Shown: positions 51,745 to 61,227 of the stretch, in pieces
How positions within the stretch are numbered: position 1 is the first letter of the stretch
Layout of the letters: each line of letters starts with the position of its first letter
Assembly (NCBI RefSeq): GCF_013340305.1
Contig: NZ_BLVP01000035.1
Coordinates: 62,001-126,000, forward strand
DNA: 64,000 nt
Reading direction: 5' to 3'
From: Desulfovibrio psychrotolerans
GTDB taxonomy: Bacteria > Desulfobacterota > Desulfovibrionia > Desulfovibrionales > Desulfovibrionaceae
The notes under the pieces: model-generated
The model's input: the letters and a program-made list of their open reading frames with translations, nothing else
Database searches by the model: none
Told to the model about the DNA's origin: nothing
Position numbers and translations under genes: made by a program

Positions 51745-52746
51745 ATGAAGACCACGCGCATCTATCCCGCAAACACCGTCTCCGGCAACGCCGCACAGGA
51801 CCGCGATTCCGGCAACAGAGCCGCCGCGTTCCGCCGCGCCCACAGGCCGGGGCAGGTGCTGCGCGGCAGAATGCTGCGCTTTGTACGCGGTACTATGGCA
51901 TGGGTGAACGTCGCCGGGCACGAACTGCTTGCAGAACTGCACACCCGTCCGGAACCCGGCGTCCCCCTCCATTTTCTGGTGGAACAGACCGTGCCGGACA
52001 TCCTTCTGCGCGAACTGGACCCGGAAGAAGCCCGCCACTATCAGGCCCACCCGCCCCGCACACCGCAGGACATAGCGCGCGACTATCTCACCGCCCGTGA
52101 TGCACTGGACGCACTCCTCCACCAGCGTCTCTGGCCCCTTGCCCCGGCAGGCGACACTCCCCACGCCGCCAGTGCGTCCCAAAGCAAGGCAGACTTCTCC
52201 GCCTTCATCGCGCAGGATGCAGAAGCCCTTGCCGCCTTCACACTGGTGCAGCGGCACAGGCTGACCGTCAACCGTCTGCTCGCAGAGCGCAACAGCGGCG
52301 AACTGTACCACCTGCCATGGCTCCTTCCCCTGGCTCGAGGGGTGGAACTGCTGCGCGCGCAGGGAGAACACGGCGTCCTGCGTCTGACCATAGGCGCGGT
52401 GCTGCCCCGTCTGGGGCGCACCCTCGTTCAGGCTCTGGCGGGATCGGAAAAGCTGGCCTACAGACTCTTTCTGGAACATGCGGAAGCCTCCCGCCCTGCC
52501 GGCGGGCAGGGGAACGGCGCACCGCAAGCCCACAATCTGCCGTCTGCACAACCACCGCCGGATGTGCGGGGCGCAACCGCCACGCAATCACCACCGGAAG
52601 CCCTGTGCCGCCAGCGCGATGCCGCGCAGACCACACGCTACCCTGCCGTCTGCCTCGGCAGCGGGCCACTGCCTCCGGGCATACATGATATCCTCTCCGG
52701 CCTGCTCGGCCCTGTTTCCCACGGCAGCCTGAATATCCGGGCCTGA
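51745..52746 (+). CDS. Protein with a FliK-like N-terminal barrel, unknown function
   Basis: A 333-residue soluble protein. Residues ~35-85 (GQVLRGRMLRFVRGTMAWVN, then AGHELLAEL and PGVPLHFLVEQ) look like the small beta-barrel repeated in FliK hook-length proteins. The typical FliK C-terminal domain is absent. The centre is helical (about 105-240), and the C-terminus is Pro/Ala/Gln-rich and low in complexity. It lies 19 bases after the DUF2802-like gene. A part in flagellar assembly is plausible but unproven. Confidence 0.6.
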   Translation: MKTTRIYPANTVSGNAAQDRDSGNRAAAFRRAHRPGQVLRGRMLRFVRGTMAWVNVAGHELLAELHTRPEPGVPLHFLVEQTVPDILLRELDPEEARHYQAHPPRTPQDIARDYLTARDALDALLHQRLWPLAPAGDTPHAASASQSKADFSAFIAQDAEALAAFTLVQRHRLTVNRLLAERNSGELYHLPWLLPLARGVELLRAQGEHGVLRLTIGAVLPRLGRTLVQALAGSEKLAYRLFLEHAEASRPAGGQGNGAPQAHNLPSAQPPPDVRGATATQSPPEALCRQRDAAQTTRYPAVCLGSGPLPPGIHDILSGLLGPVSHGSLNIRA

Positions 52747-53110
52747 ATACCCTGACCTGAATATACGGCCTGAACAGTTGGCCTGCACATTCCTGAACAG
52801 TTGGCCCATGCATCTGCACTGGCAATCTGAACTGGCAGGCCGGACCTGAGCATCCGTTGGGCACCGGCACCGGCTTCTGTCTCTGTTCTGGCCTTGGCTC
52901 TGGCTCTGGCCTTGACTCTGGTGTCGGCGCTTGCATCGGTTCTGGCATCGGGCCTGCCCGCTTGCAGCCCGGCAGAAAGTTGCGTACAGGGGGCATGCCG
53001 GAACGGGGCATACGGGTCATTCGGCCCGTGCCAAGCGACAACGCAGGCGACACGCAGCCGACAGTGCAAAGAGCAGTGCAGGCAGTATGCGCCGCAACAG
53101 ACACATCATA
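52747..53110. repeat. 364-base gap with direct and degenerate repeats
   Basis: The 15-bp sequence CCTGAACAGTTGGCC occurs twice (52769-52783 and 52792-52806). A degenerate tract of TCTGGC/CTTGGC hexamers lies at about 52875-52950. Frames running through it are low-complexity and start nowhere sensible. No promoter could be recognised. Confidence 0.6.
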
Positions 53111-54130
53111 ATGACACAGCACACCACACACCCTCTGCCCATTGCGCAGCACGCCCCGTGGCTCGCCCCGCTTGCAGGCTATTCCGACCTTGCCTTCCGG
53201 CTGCTCTGCCGTGAATTCGGCGCGCAGGTGGTCTGCTCGGAAATGGTCAGCGCCAAGGGCCTGTACTACAAAAGCCCCGGCACGGAACTGCTGCTGGAAA
53301 CCTGCCCCGAAGACGCCCCCATGGTGCTGCAACTGTTCGGCAACGATGCGGATATCATGGAACGCGCCATGGAACCGCTTCTGGCGGCAGGCTACACATG
53401 GTTCGACCTGAACATGGGCTGCTCGGTGCGCAAGGTGGTCAAAACCGGCTGCGGCGCGGCCATGCTCTGCGATGTGCCCAACGCCCTGAACGTGGCGCGC
53501 ACCATGGTCCGCATGGCGGGTGAAGGGCGCGTGGGGTTCAAAATGCGCCTCGGCTGGGACGCAGGAGCAGAGGTCTACCTTGACCTTGCCAAAGGCTTGC
53601 AGGATATCGGCGCGGGCTGGGTTTCCCTGCATCCCCGCCACGCGCGGCAGGGCTTTTCCGGTCAGGCTCGCTGGAGCGCCCTTGAGGAACTGGTCCGCGC
53701 GCTGGAAATCCCGGTCATCGCCAGCGGCGACCTTCTCCACGCGGAAGACGCCGTGCGTTGCGTGCGCCAGACCGGTGTCGCTGCCGTCATGTTCGCCCGT
53801 GGCGCGCTGAACAACCCCGCCATTTTCGAAGAATTCACCACCCTCATGGGCGGCGGCTCCTTTGTGCGCCCGGACCCGGAAAAGACCATGCGCATCCTGC
53901 GCCGCCACGTCACGCTGGCACGCCGCCACTGCCCGGATAAAACCGCGTTGTTCAAAATGCGCTCGCTTGTCCCGCGCTATGTCAAACTTTTCCCCGGCGC
54001 GCGCCACATGCGAAACAGGTTGACGGAATGCACCAGTTGGGAAACGCTCAACGAACTTCTGGAAGAATTTTTCACCCGCTGGCAGGAACAGGGGGCGGAC
54101 TTTGAGCCCCGGCACATCCTTGCGCCCTGA
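53111..54130 (+). CDS. dus: tRNA-dihydrouridine synthase
   Basis: A 339-residue FMN enzyme that reduces uridine to dihydrouridine in tRNA. APLAGYSDLAFRLLCREFGA is the typical start, NMGCSVRKVVKTGCGAAML holds the catalytic cysteine loop, and VIASGDLLHAEDAVRCV with FARGALNNPAIF are phosphate-binding stretches. ATG 53111 starts the recognisable homology; no strong Shine-Dalgarno is present. ispH follows after 43 bases. Confidence 0.9.
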   Translation: MTQHTTHPLPIAQHAPWLAPLAGYSDLAFRLLCREFGAQVVCSEMVSAKGLYYKSPGTELLLETCPEDAPMVLQLFGNDADIMERAMEPLLAAGYTWFDLNMGCSVRKVVKTGCGAAMLCDVPNALNVARTMVRMAGEGRVGFKMRLGWDAGAEVYLDLAKGLQDIGAGWVSLHPRHARQGFSGQARWSALEELVRALEIPVIASGDLLHAEDAVRCVRQTGVAAVMFARGALNNPAIFEEFTTLMGGGSFVRPDPEKTMRILRRHVTLARRHCPDKTALFKMRSLVPRYVKLFPGARHMRNRLTECTSWETLNELLEEFFTRWQEQGADFEPRHILAP

Positions 54131-54173
54131 CAGCCGGCAACAGCCAACAGCAGAAAGGGCAGAGGATACCATC

Positions 54174-55019
54174 ATGATCGTACGCAGAGCGGAAACAGCG
54201 GGCTTCTGCATGGGCGTTTCCCTTGCCCTGCAAAAGCTGGAAACGGAACTCGCCAAGAAAGAAGGCCCCATAGCCACCCTTGGTCCCATCATCCACAACC
54301 CGCAGGTGCTGGACCATTACGCGCATCTGGGCGTCCGCTGCCTCACCGCCCCGCACGAGGCGCACTCCGATGAACGCGTCATCATCCGCGCCCACGGCAT
54401 TCCGCAGCGGCTGCAGCGCGATCTGGAGCAAACCGCCAAAACCGTGCTGGATGCCACCTGCCCCAAGGTCAAACGCGCCCAGATGGGCATTGCCCGCAAA
54501 CTGCGCGAGGGCTGCACCCTGCTGCTGTTCGGCGAAAAAGACCACCCGGAGGTGCGCGGCCTCATGAGCTATGCGGGAGAAGATGCCTTCGTGTTCGGCG
54601 AGTTTGACGAACTGAAGCAGTACCCCTTCCAGCCGGGCAAGCGGTACTGTGTCGCTGCCCAGACCACGCAGGACCGTAATGTTTTTGCAGAAATTGTCGA
54701 TTGGTTGCGTATGCGCCTTGGTGAAGACCTGCCCGTGCTGGAAACCATCTGCGATGCCACCCGCGAACGGCAGGAAGAGGCCATAGCCCTTGCCCGCGAG
54801 GTGGACGCCATGGTGGTCGTGGGCGGCTACAACAGCGGCAACACCCGGCGGCTTGCAGATGTGGCGCGCGCGCAGGGCTGCCCCACCGTACACGTGGAAA
54901 CACCGGAAGAGCTGAACCCCGCGCAACTGCAAGGCGCGCAGGTGGTGGGACTCACCGCCGGGGCTTCCACACCCAAGGCAATAATTGACGCTATGCAAAA
55001 AAAGTTGGAAGCATTATAG
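54174..55019 (+). CDS. ispH: 4-hydroxy-3-methylbut-2-enyl diphosphate reductase
   Basis: A 281-residue iron-sulfur enzyme, the last step of the MEP isoprenoid pathway, giving IPP and DMAPP. Cluster cysteines are Cys12 (GFCMGV), the one in DATCPKV near residue 97, and one in ETICDATRERQ near 193. IRAHG and AQTTQDRNVF are further signatures. The length is slightly short of the usual 310. AGAGGA precedes ATG 54174. Confidence 0.93.
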   Translation: MIVRRAETAGFCMGVSLALQKLETELAKKEGPIATLGPIIHNPQVLDHYAHLGVRCLTAPHEAHSDERVIIRAHGIPQRLQRDLEQTAKTVLDATCPKVKRAQMGIARKLREGCTLLLFGEKDHPEVRGLMSYAGEDAFVFGEFDELKQYPFQPGKRYCVAAQTTQDRNVFAEIVDWLRMRLGEDLPVLETICDATRERQEEAIALAREVDAMVVVGGYNSGNTRRLADVARAQGCPTVHVETPEELNPAQLQGAQVVGLTAGASTPKAIIDAMQKKLEAL

Positions 55020-55129
55020 AAGATAGACGGGCCGTCATATGCCCGCTCTGAACAGATAATAACGCAGAACGCCGTGTTGCCCCCTTGGCAACGACATACG
55101 AAAACAGCCCATCCCGCTTCGGAGGGACT

Positions 55130-56077
55130 ATGCAGACAAACATTCTGCTGGAATCCGGCACGAATGAACTGGAAATCGTCGAGTTCTTCCTCGATGAATC
55201 AGAAGCCGACGGCAGCAACTACCGCGGCTACTACGGCGTAAACGTTGCCAAGGTGCTGGAAATCATCCGCATGCCCTCGGTTACGGAACTGCCGGAAGGC
55301 AAGCACACCAGCGTGCTCGGAGCGTTCAACCTGCGCAACCACATCATCCCGCTGGTGGATCTTGCGCGCTGGCTGAACAAGAACCGCGGCGAGGTGGAAC
55401 CGCCCAAGGTCATCGTCACGGAATTCAATAATGTCTGCACGGCGTTTCAGGTTTCCGGGGTCAACCGCATCCACCGCATAAGCTGGGAGGCGGTGGAACC
55501 GCCCAACCGCTATGTTTCGTCGCTCAGCAACTACTCCATCACCGGCGTGGTGAAGATAGACGACCGCATCATTTTCCTGCTCGACCTTGAAAAGATCGTG
55601 GCAGACCTCAACCCCGCCCTCGGTCTGCGTCTGGACGAGGCCATAGACTGGTCCGCCAACGTGCGCTACCGCGCCATCATAGCAGACGATTCCGGCCTCA
55701 TCCGCGAAATGCTCCGCGACCTCATGGAAAAGGCCAACTTCGAGGTAGAGGCCATGACCAACGGACGCGAGGCATGGGACCGGCTGGTGGAACTCAAGGC
55801 CAAAGCAGAGGCGGAGCAACGCAGCATAACGGACTACGTGCAGGTCATGGTTTCCGACATAGAAATGCCCAGCATGGACGGCCACAACCTGTGCAAGCGT
55901 ATCAAGGAAGACCCGCAGCTGCGCAAGCTGCCCGTCATCCTCTTCTCGTCTCTCATCACAGACAAGCTGCGCCATAAGGGCGATGCCGTGGGCGCGGACG
56001 ATCAGGTCTCCAAGCCGGAAGTCACCCACCTTGCCCAGCGCGCCCTCGCGCTCATAGAGGCGGCAAAAGAAGAATAA
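55130..56077 (+). CDS. cheV: Chemotaxis coupling protein CheV
   Basis: A 315-residue hybrid of a CheW-like coupling domain (about 15-165, with GAFNLRNHIIPLVDLARWL) and a response-regulator receiver (about 183-310). The phospho-acceptor Asp is in VMVSDIEMPSMDG and the early acidic pair in IIADDSGLIREM. It couples receptors to CheA and adjusts adaptation. GGAGGG precedes the ATG. Confidence 0.93.
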   Translation: MQTNILLESGTNELEIVEFFLDESEADGSNYRGYYGVNVAKVLEIIRMPSVTELPEGKHTSVLGAFNLRNHIIPLVDLARWLNKNRGEVEPPKVIVTEFNNVCTAFQVSGVNRIHRISWEAVEPPNRYVSSLSNYSITGVVKIDDRIIFLLDLEKIVADLNPALGLRLDEAIDWSANVRYRAIIADDSGLIREMLRDLMEKANFEVEAMTNGREAWDRLVELKAKAEAEQRSITDYVQVMVSDIEMPSMDGHNLCKRIKEDPQLRKLPVILFSSLITDKLRHKGDAVGADDQVSKPEVTHLAQRALALIEAAKEE

Positions 56078-56083
56078 CCACAC

Positions 56084-56116
56084 GCGGCGGGGCCAAAAGG
56101 CTCCGCCGCTTTTCTT
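56084..56116 (+). terminator. Intrinsic terminator after cheV
   Basis: GCGGCGGGGCC (56084-56094) pairs with GGCTCCGCCGC (56099-56109) with one G-U pair, followed by TTTTCTTT. It lies 7 bases after the stop. Confidence 0.9.
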
Positions 56117-56135
56117 TGGTGCGTTATGCCAATGC

Positions 56136-57233
56136 TCAGTCCAGCGCCCTGTCCAGATTCACAATAAAATCCTGCACGTTGGTCAGAATGGCGTGGGCGG
56201 TGAGCGATCCCCGGTCCGCCAGCTTGCCCGCCGCAAATTCAGACATATCCACAATAAAGAAATACACGGGCCGCACCGCACCGTCCGCCAGTACCTGATA
56301 GGAAGGCGTCATGTTGCCCGTGGCAATGGTGTGCAGCTGCGTGGCCATGGCCACCACCGTGGTCGCCCGCGAAGCCAGCGCGCGCATGGCGTCCTGCGCG
56401 GCATACACATCGGCGGTCACACCGGGCAGCGGGCCGTCATCGCGTATGGACCCCGCCAGCACATACTCCACGCCCTGTTCCACCACCGCGCGCATCACGC
56501 CGTCGCGCACCGCCCCCTGCCGCACCGCCTCTTCCACTGAGCCATATCCCCGGATGGTATTTATGGCGTCCAGATGGTGATAATGCCCCATGGCCGCCTG
56601 TTTCTTGGAATATATGCCCTGCCCCAGCGCGGTCTCGTACAGCGCACCTTCCAGATCATGGGTGGCAAGGGCGTTTCCCGCCAGCAGACCATGCACATAG
56701 CCCTTGCGCACCAGCGAAGAAAACGCCCTGCGCGCATCGGAATCAAAGATCACCGCAGGCCCGCCCACCCACACAATATACCCCTTCTCCCTGTCATGAC
56801 GCAGAATGTCGTACAGGGTGTCATAGTCTATGGAAAACGAGGTCTCGCGGCTGGTGGAGGTGCGAAAGGCAAAAGTCTCCCCGCCGCAGGCGGACGCCGC
56901 TTCGGCAAACCCTGTCGCATGCACCAGAATCCCGTCCTCACCGTTCTCGCCCCGCCCCACCGCCACAACATCGCCCGCCTTCAGCCGCCGGAACTCCACC
57001 ACCTCTGCCGCCTCGCCCGCCCTGCGTATCACGCAATCCATGCGCGAGTTACGCAGCAGCACCCAGTTTCCGGGGGTCATGTGCACGTACTCGGGAAAAA
57101 TGGACGTTGCATGAAAGTCCGGCGGTGCCATGCCGTCCGCAGGGCAGGGCATAAATTGCGCCGTGGGCGCGTCCCTCAGCGGGGCAGATGAAAAATCCGG
57201 GTGGCGGAACGCGGGCAGAGTAAACAGAGACAT
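56136..57233 (-). CDS. TIGR00300-type protein (archaeal-type ornithine cyclodeaminase relative)
   Basis: A 365-residue protein matching, by eye, the LOR/SDH-type family that includes archaeal ornithine cyclodeaminase and the C-terminal part of cyanobacterial AgrE/ArgZ. Diagnostic stretches are GGPAVIFDSDARRAFSSLV, HGLLAGNALATHDLEGALY, GHYHHLDAINTIRGYGS and VLAGSIRDDGPLPGV, the last being near-identical in the family. The reaction in known members is ornithine to proline plus ammonia with NAD. The N-terminal ~120 residues are the LOR/SDH domain. AAGGAGGTG, an unusually full Shine-Dalgarno, precedes the ATG. Confidence 0.78.
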   Translation of the reverse strand: MSLFTLPAFRHPDFSSAPLRDAPTAQFMPCPADGMAPPDFHATSIFPEYVHMTPGNWVLLRNSRMDCVIRRAGEAAEVVEFRRLKAGDVVAVGRGENGEDGILVHATGFAEAASACGGETFAFRTSTSRETSFSIDYDTLYDILRHDREKGYIVWVGGPAVIFDSDARRAFSSLVRKGYVHGLLAGNALATHDLEGALYETALGQGIYSKKQAAMGHYHHLDAINTIRGYGSVEEAVRQGAVRDGVMRAVVEQGVEYVLAGSIRDDGPLPGVTADVYAAQDAMRALASRATTVVAMATQLHTIATGNMTPSYQVLADGAVRPVYFFIVDMSEFAAGKLADRGSLTAHAILTNVQDFIVNLDRALD

Positions 57234-57472
57234 GGCACACCTCCTTGCACTGAAAACAGAATACGCACCGCCATCCTACCACGCCGCCGTTGCCGCCACA
57301 AGAAACAGGACGCGCATACCCATTGCATCTCCTGTCGTTTCAGGTTCCTGTCCCGTGCCGGGAATCTCACCTGCCACACTTGCAGCCTCCCCCACCTGTC
57401 TGCTATGTTACTTGGTGGCCCCAAGGGCTCTTTCATTTCATCGCCCTCTGGAGCGACAGCAAGGATACACGC

Positions 57473-59284
57473 ATGACCAATTTTCCCGAAGACCAGAACA
57501 ACGCCCCCACAGACGAGCAACCGCAGGCACCTGCCGCGGAACTGGACCCCGCCGAGCGCATCGCTGCGGAGATCACCGACATAGAGGAGCCGGAAGACGC
57601 GCTCCCCCCCGTCACGCTGGCAGACCTTCCCGCCGCCATGCGCGCCGCCTGCGAAAACGCAGGCTGGAAGAGCATCATGCCCGTTCAGGCGCGTTCCATC
57701 CCCTACCAGCTGGCAGGCCGCGACATCATGGTGCAGTCCCGCACCGGCAGCGGCAAAACCGGCGCCTACCTGCTCCCCGCCATAGAGCGGCTGGACCCTT
57801 CCAAGCCCCATGTGCAGATGCTGGTGCTGGTGCCCACGCGCGAGCTGGCGTTGCAGGTGGAGTACGAGGCAAAAACCCTGCTCACGGGCTGCGGGCTGCG
57901 CACCTGCTGCGTTTACGGCGGCGTCGGTTTCGGCAAGCAGTTGGATGCCCTGCGGCAGGGCGCACACGTGGTGGTGGGCACGCCGGGGCGCATACTAGAT
58001 CACCTGCTGCGACGCACCATGGACCTTGGCAACGTGCGCGTACTGGTCTTTGACGAAGCGGACCGCATGCTCTCCATCGGCTTTTACCCGGACATGCGCG
58101 AAATCAAGCGCTACCTGCCCAAGCGCCGTTCCACCTCCCTGCTTTCCGCCACCTACCCGCCCCACGTGGTGCAGCTTGCAGGCGAATTCATGCACCAGCC
58201 ATGCATCCTCAGCCTCAGCCACCGTCAGGTGCATGTGGCGGATACCACCCACAGTTATTTCAGCGCCAAGCCCATGGAAAAAGACAGGGTGCTCGTGCGC
58301 GTGCTGGAGATGGAAAACCCCACCTCCGCCATCATTTTCTGCAACACCAAGGCCAACGTGCATTACGTCACTGCCGTTCTTCAGGGCTTCGGGTACGATG
58401 CGGACGAACTTTCCGCCGACCTTTCCCAGAGCAAGCGCGAGCAGGTGCTGGACAAACTGCGGCACGGCAAAGTGCGCTTCCTCGTCGCCACCGATGTGGC
58501 TGCACGCGGCATAGACATCCCCGCCCTGTCCCACGTCATCCTTTATGAGCCGCCGGAAGACCGCGAATCTTACATCCACCGCGCAGGGCGCACAGGACGC
58601 GCCGGTGCCAGCGGCGAAGTCATCTCGCTTGTGGACATCATGCAGAAGATGGAGCTTGAGCGCATCGCCAAGCATTACAAAATCCCCATGGAGCAGCGTC
58701 CCACCCCCACGGACGAAGACGTGGCGGCCGTGGCAGGGCAGCGCATGACCGCTCTGCTGGAAGCGCGCCTGCGCCAGAAAACCGGGCTGGAAAAGGAGCG
58801 CATGAAGCGCTTCCTGCCGCTGCTCAAAACCCTGCTGGCAGAAGAGGAACAGCTGTCGCTGGTTGCGCAGTTGCTGGATGAACTGTATCAGGCAACGCTG
58901 CACACGCCGCCGCCTGCCCCGGAACCGGAGCAGACGTCCGCCAACAATGGCAGCAGTGCCAGAGAAAGCAGAGAAAGCAGGGAGAGCAGAGAAGGCAGGA
59001 ACAGTCGCGGATCACAGCGCTCCGGCAAATCCCGCAGAGACGGCGGCAGACCTTCGCGCGGCGAGTATCGGGAAGAACCCCGCTCCGGCGACGACCGCCC
59101 GGCACGGGACAACGCGCCCGCAGAAGGCTCCCGCAGGCAGGATACCTCCGATGCAAAGGCTTCCGGGCCGGACAATGCCGATACCGGCAGCACCCGGCAG
59201 CAGGCTGAAACAGCAGACGGGCAGCCCGCGCGCGCAAAACGCCCGCGCAGACGCAAAAAGCCTGCACAGGCCAAGCCGGAATAA
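57473..59284 (+). CDS. DEAD-box RNA helicase with basic Arg/Ser/Gly-rich tail
   Basis: A 603-residue ATP-dependent RNA helicase. Q-motif region PVQARSIPYQL, Walker A SRTGSGKTG, FDEADRML, SATYPP and HRAGRTGRAG are present in order. The helicase core ends near residue 420; a helical segment and a low-complexity basic tail follow, including a 9-bp tandem DNA repeat (four units, 58961-58996) encoding RESRESRES-like sequence. Such tails bind RNA non-specifically. AAGGAT precedes ATG 57473. Confidence 0.92.
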   Translation: MTNFPEDQNNAPTDEQPQAPAAELDPAERIAAEITDIEEPEDALPPVTLADLPAAMRAACENAGWKSIMPVQARSIPYQLAGRDIMVQSRTGSGKTGAYLLPAIERLDPSKPHVQMLVLVPTRELALQVEYEAKTLLTGCGLRTCCVYGGVGFGKQLDALRQGAHVVVGTPGRILDHLLRRTMDLGNVRVLVFDEADRMLSIGFYPDMREIKRYLPKRRSTSLLSATYPPHVVQLAGEFMHQPCILSLSHRQVHVADTTHSYFSAKPMEKDRVLVRVLEMENPTSAIIFCNTKANVHYVTAVLQGFGYDADELSADLSQSKREQVLDKLRHGKVRFLVATDVAARGIDIPALSHVILYEPPEDRESYIHRAGRTGRAGASGEVISLVDIMQKMELERIAKHYKIPMEQRPTPTDEDVAAVAGQRMTALLEARLRQKTGLEKERMKRFLPLLKTLLAEEEQLSLVAQLLDELYQATLHTPPPAPEPEQTSANNGSSARESRESRESREGRNSRGSQRSGKSRRDGGRPSRGEYREEPRSGDDRPARDNAPAEGSRRQDTSDAKASGPDNADTGSTRQQAETADGQPARAKRPRRRKKPAQAKPE

Positions 59285-59323
59285 TATCCGCTCCATCATC
59301 CACCCGCTACAGGCCGTTACAGG

Positions 59324-59797
59324 ATGTTTTCCTCAGTGCACCAAACCCAGTACACCAGCGACGAACTCATACGCACCTTTTCCGCGCTGCTCGACTCGTA
59401 CAGCTTTGAACACGAACTCGCCATTCTGGGAGTGAAGAGGCACCACCTCCTCAAAAAACGGAAGGCGGTGCGCGAATTTTCGGCCCTGTTCATCGCCCTG
59501 TGGGGCCTTGCCCTGCAAAAGTCGTTTCCCGCAGAGCGCGACATGGTCTTTGACGAGTTCATCAGTCGCTATTCCTATTCCGCCAAAGGCTCCAACAAGG
59601 AAGTCACCCTGCTGCTGCGCAGCATAGAGGTGTACGCCACCTTGCTGCAAATAAACCGGGACAAAGACTTTTCAGAAGTTGCCCGGTTCGTCACCGACCT
59701 GCTGATGGAAGATTCGCCTGCCCGCGACCGCGCACGGCTGAAAACCGCCCTCGGCATCCGGGCCATGTTCAACCTCATATTCGACAAGCTCATCTGA
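59324..59797 (+). CDS. Helical protein of unknown function
   Basis: A 157-residue soluble protein, predicted mostly alpha-helical, that I do not recognise. Hydrophobic and basic residues alternate, for instance in FSALFIALWGLALQKSFP. It lies 39 bases after the helicase stop and 41 before the DsrE-like gene, so the three may be co-transcribed. No motif suggests a reaction. Confidence 0.7.
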   Translation: MFSSVHQTQYTSDELIRTFSALLDSYSFEHELAILGVKRHHLLKKRKAVREFSALFIALWGLALQKSFPAERDMVFDEFISRYSYSAKGSNKEVTLLLRSIEVYATLLQINRDKDFSEVARFVTDLLMEDSPARDRARLKTALGIRAMFNLIFDKLI

Positions 59798-59838
59798 ACC
59801 TCCGAACAGTGGCGCATGCCCGCAAAAGAGGATTTTTT

Positions 59839-60180
59839 ATGCATTACGACGCCCTCTTCCACTTCGACAACTCCGAGGCGGAACTGAATATCGCCATCAG
59901 CAATATTCAGAACTACCGCAAGGCCCTGCCGGATGCGGACTTCACCGCCGTCCTGCTGGTCAACGGCCCCGGCATCAAGCTCATGGGCAAAGACAGCCCG
60001 CAGGCGCAGGCTCTGCAAGACCTGCACACGGCAGGCGTAAGCATCCGCGTGTGCAACAATGCCATGAACAAGTTCGGCCTCACGGCCGAATGGCTGCACC
60101 CGGCGTGTACCATCATCCCCGCAGGCATTGTGGAAATCGTGAACCTGCAACGCAAGGGCTTCGCCTACGTCAAGCCGTAA
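59839..60180 (+). CDS. DsrE-family protein
   Basis: A 113-residue protein of the DsrE/DsrF-like superfamily: a strand with HFDNSEAELNIAISNIQNY, TAVLLVNGPGIKLM, and a late VEIVNLQRKGFAYVKP. The loop cysteine in VRVCNNAM-like position (SIRVCNNAM) could be the sulfur carrier seen in active DsrE proteins. AGAGGA precedes ATG 59839. The transcript ends at the terminator 39 bases on. Confidence 0.82.
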   Translation: MHYDALFHFDNSEAELNIAISNIQNYRKALPDADFTAVLLVNGPGIKLMGKDSPQAQALQDLHTAGVSIRVCNNAMNKFGLTAEWLHPACTIIPAGIVEIVNLQRKGFAYVKP

Positions 60181-60218
60181 CACGGCGCTTTTTCCGCAGC
60201 CTGTCAACCTGCCCCGCA

Positions 60219-60251
60219 CCCCGCTCCTGCCTTGCCGGAGCGGGGTTTTTT
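60219..60251 (+). terminator. Intrinsic terminator after the DsrE gene
   Basis: CCCCGCTCC (60219-60227) pairs with GGAGCGGGG (60237-60245), a 9-bp stem with a 9-base loop, followed by six T (60246-60251). Confidence 0.92.
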
Positions 60252-60393
60252 CGCGCCTGCGCAGCCTGCTCCCGCCTGCCGTCCGCATCCCGGCCCTATT
60301 GCCCTGTTATCAAAAATGGTTACTCTTCATGTCCCGGCTCGCTAACGCCTGCTGTTACAAAGCCCGAACCTGCGCCAACAAGGGAGGCGATAT

Positions 60394-61101
60394 ATGGCCC
60401 GTTTCCGTTCCCTCAAGACAACCCTGCGCTGCCTGCTTCTGGCAGAGGACTGGCAGGAAAACCTGCCTCAGCTGCTCGCCCTTCCCGGCAGAGAAACCGT
60501 GGGACCGCTCATGTCCTTTCTGCTGTTCGGGGGAGAGATGAAGTGGCGCGCCGCCACCGCGTTGGGCCTTACTGTGGCCCGCATGGCGGATGAAAACATG
60601 GAACAGGCGCGGGTGGTCATGCGCCGCCTGCTGTGGCACATGAACGAAGAATCCGGCAACATCGGCTGGGGCATCCCGGAAACCATGGCGGAAATCATGG
60701 CCAATCACCGCAGGCTGGCGGACGAATACAACCGCATGCTGCATTCCTACGTGCGCGAAACCACGGAAGACGATAACTATCTGGACCATCCCCCCCTGCG
60801 CGCGTCCGTCTACTGGGGACTGGGCAGACTCGCGCAGGCGCATCCAGACCTCATGGGCAACACGGTACGCGCCCTGTCGTGGGGGCTGGAGGATAAACAC
60901 CGCCCCGGACGGGGCATGGCGGCATGGGCTTTGGGCATCCTGCGGGCGCGCGAGGCAGCGGACAAGGTCCGCACCCTGCTGTACGACGACACGCCCGTGG
61001 AACTTTTCGAAAACCGCACCATGGTCTGCTCCACCGTGAGCGGGCTTGCGGCGCAGGCGCTGGAAAGCATGGGAGAACCCGTACACACGTCCTCTGCATA
61101 G
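60394..61101 (+). CDS. HEAT-like repeat protein resembling DVU0298 family
   Basis: A 235-residue soluble protein of helix pairs: LMSFLLFGGEMKWRAATALG, ETMAEIMANHRRLA, RASVYWGLGRLAQAHPDL and AWALGILRAREAADKV look like HEAT repeats. The order and the segment NEESGNIGWGIPETMAEIM match what I know as the DVU0298 family of Desulfovibrio. Its role is unknown. GGAGG lies 10-16 bases before the ATG. Confidence 0.75.
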   Translation: MARFRSLKTTLRCLLLAEDWQENLPQLLALPGRETVGPLMSFLLFGGEMKWRAATALGLTVARMADENMEQARVVMRRLLWHMNEESGNIGWGIPETMAEIMANHRRLADEYNRMLHSYVRETTEDDNYLDHPPLRASVYWGLGRLAQAHPDLMGNTVRALSWGLEDKHRPGRGMAAWALGILRAREAADKVRTLLYDDTPVELFENRTMVCSTVSGLAAQALESMGEPVHTSSA

Positions 61102-61227
61102 CGGCGGTGACGAACGGGAATAAAAGCGCAACACGCTCTACCCAATGGCATAACTGCCTGAAATGACAGACATGACAAGCGTGGCAGAGGGGACAACCCT
61201 GTCACTGCGCGCGGTGACACATGGCAG

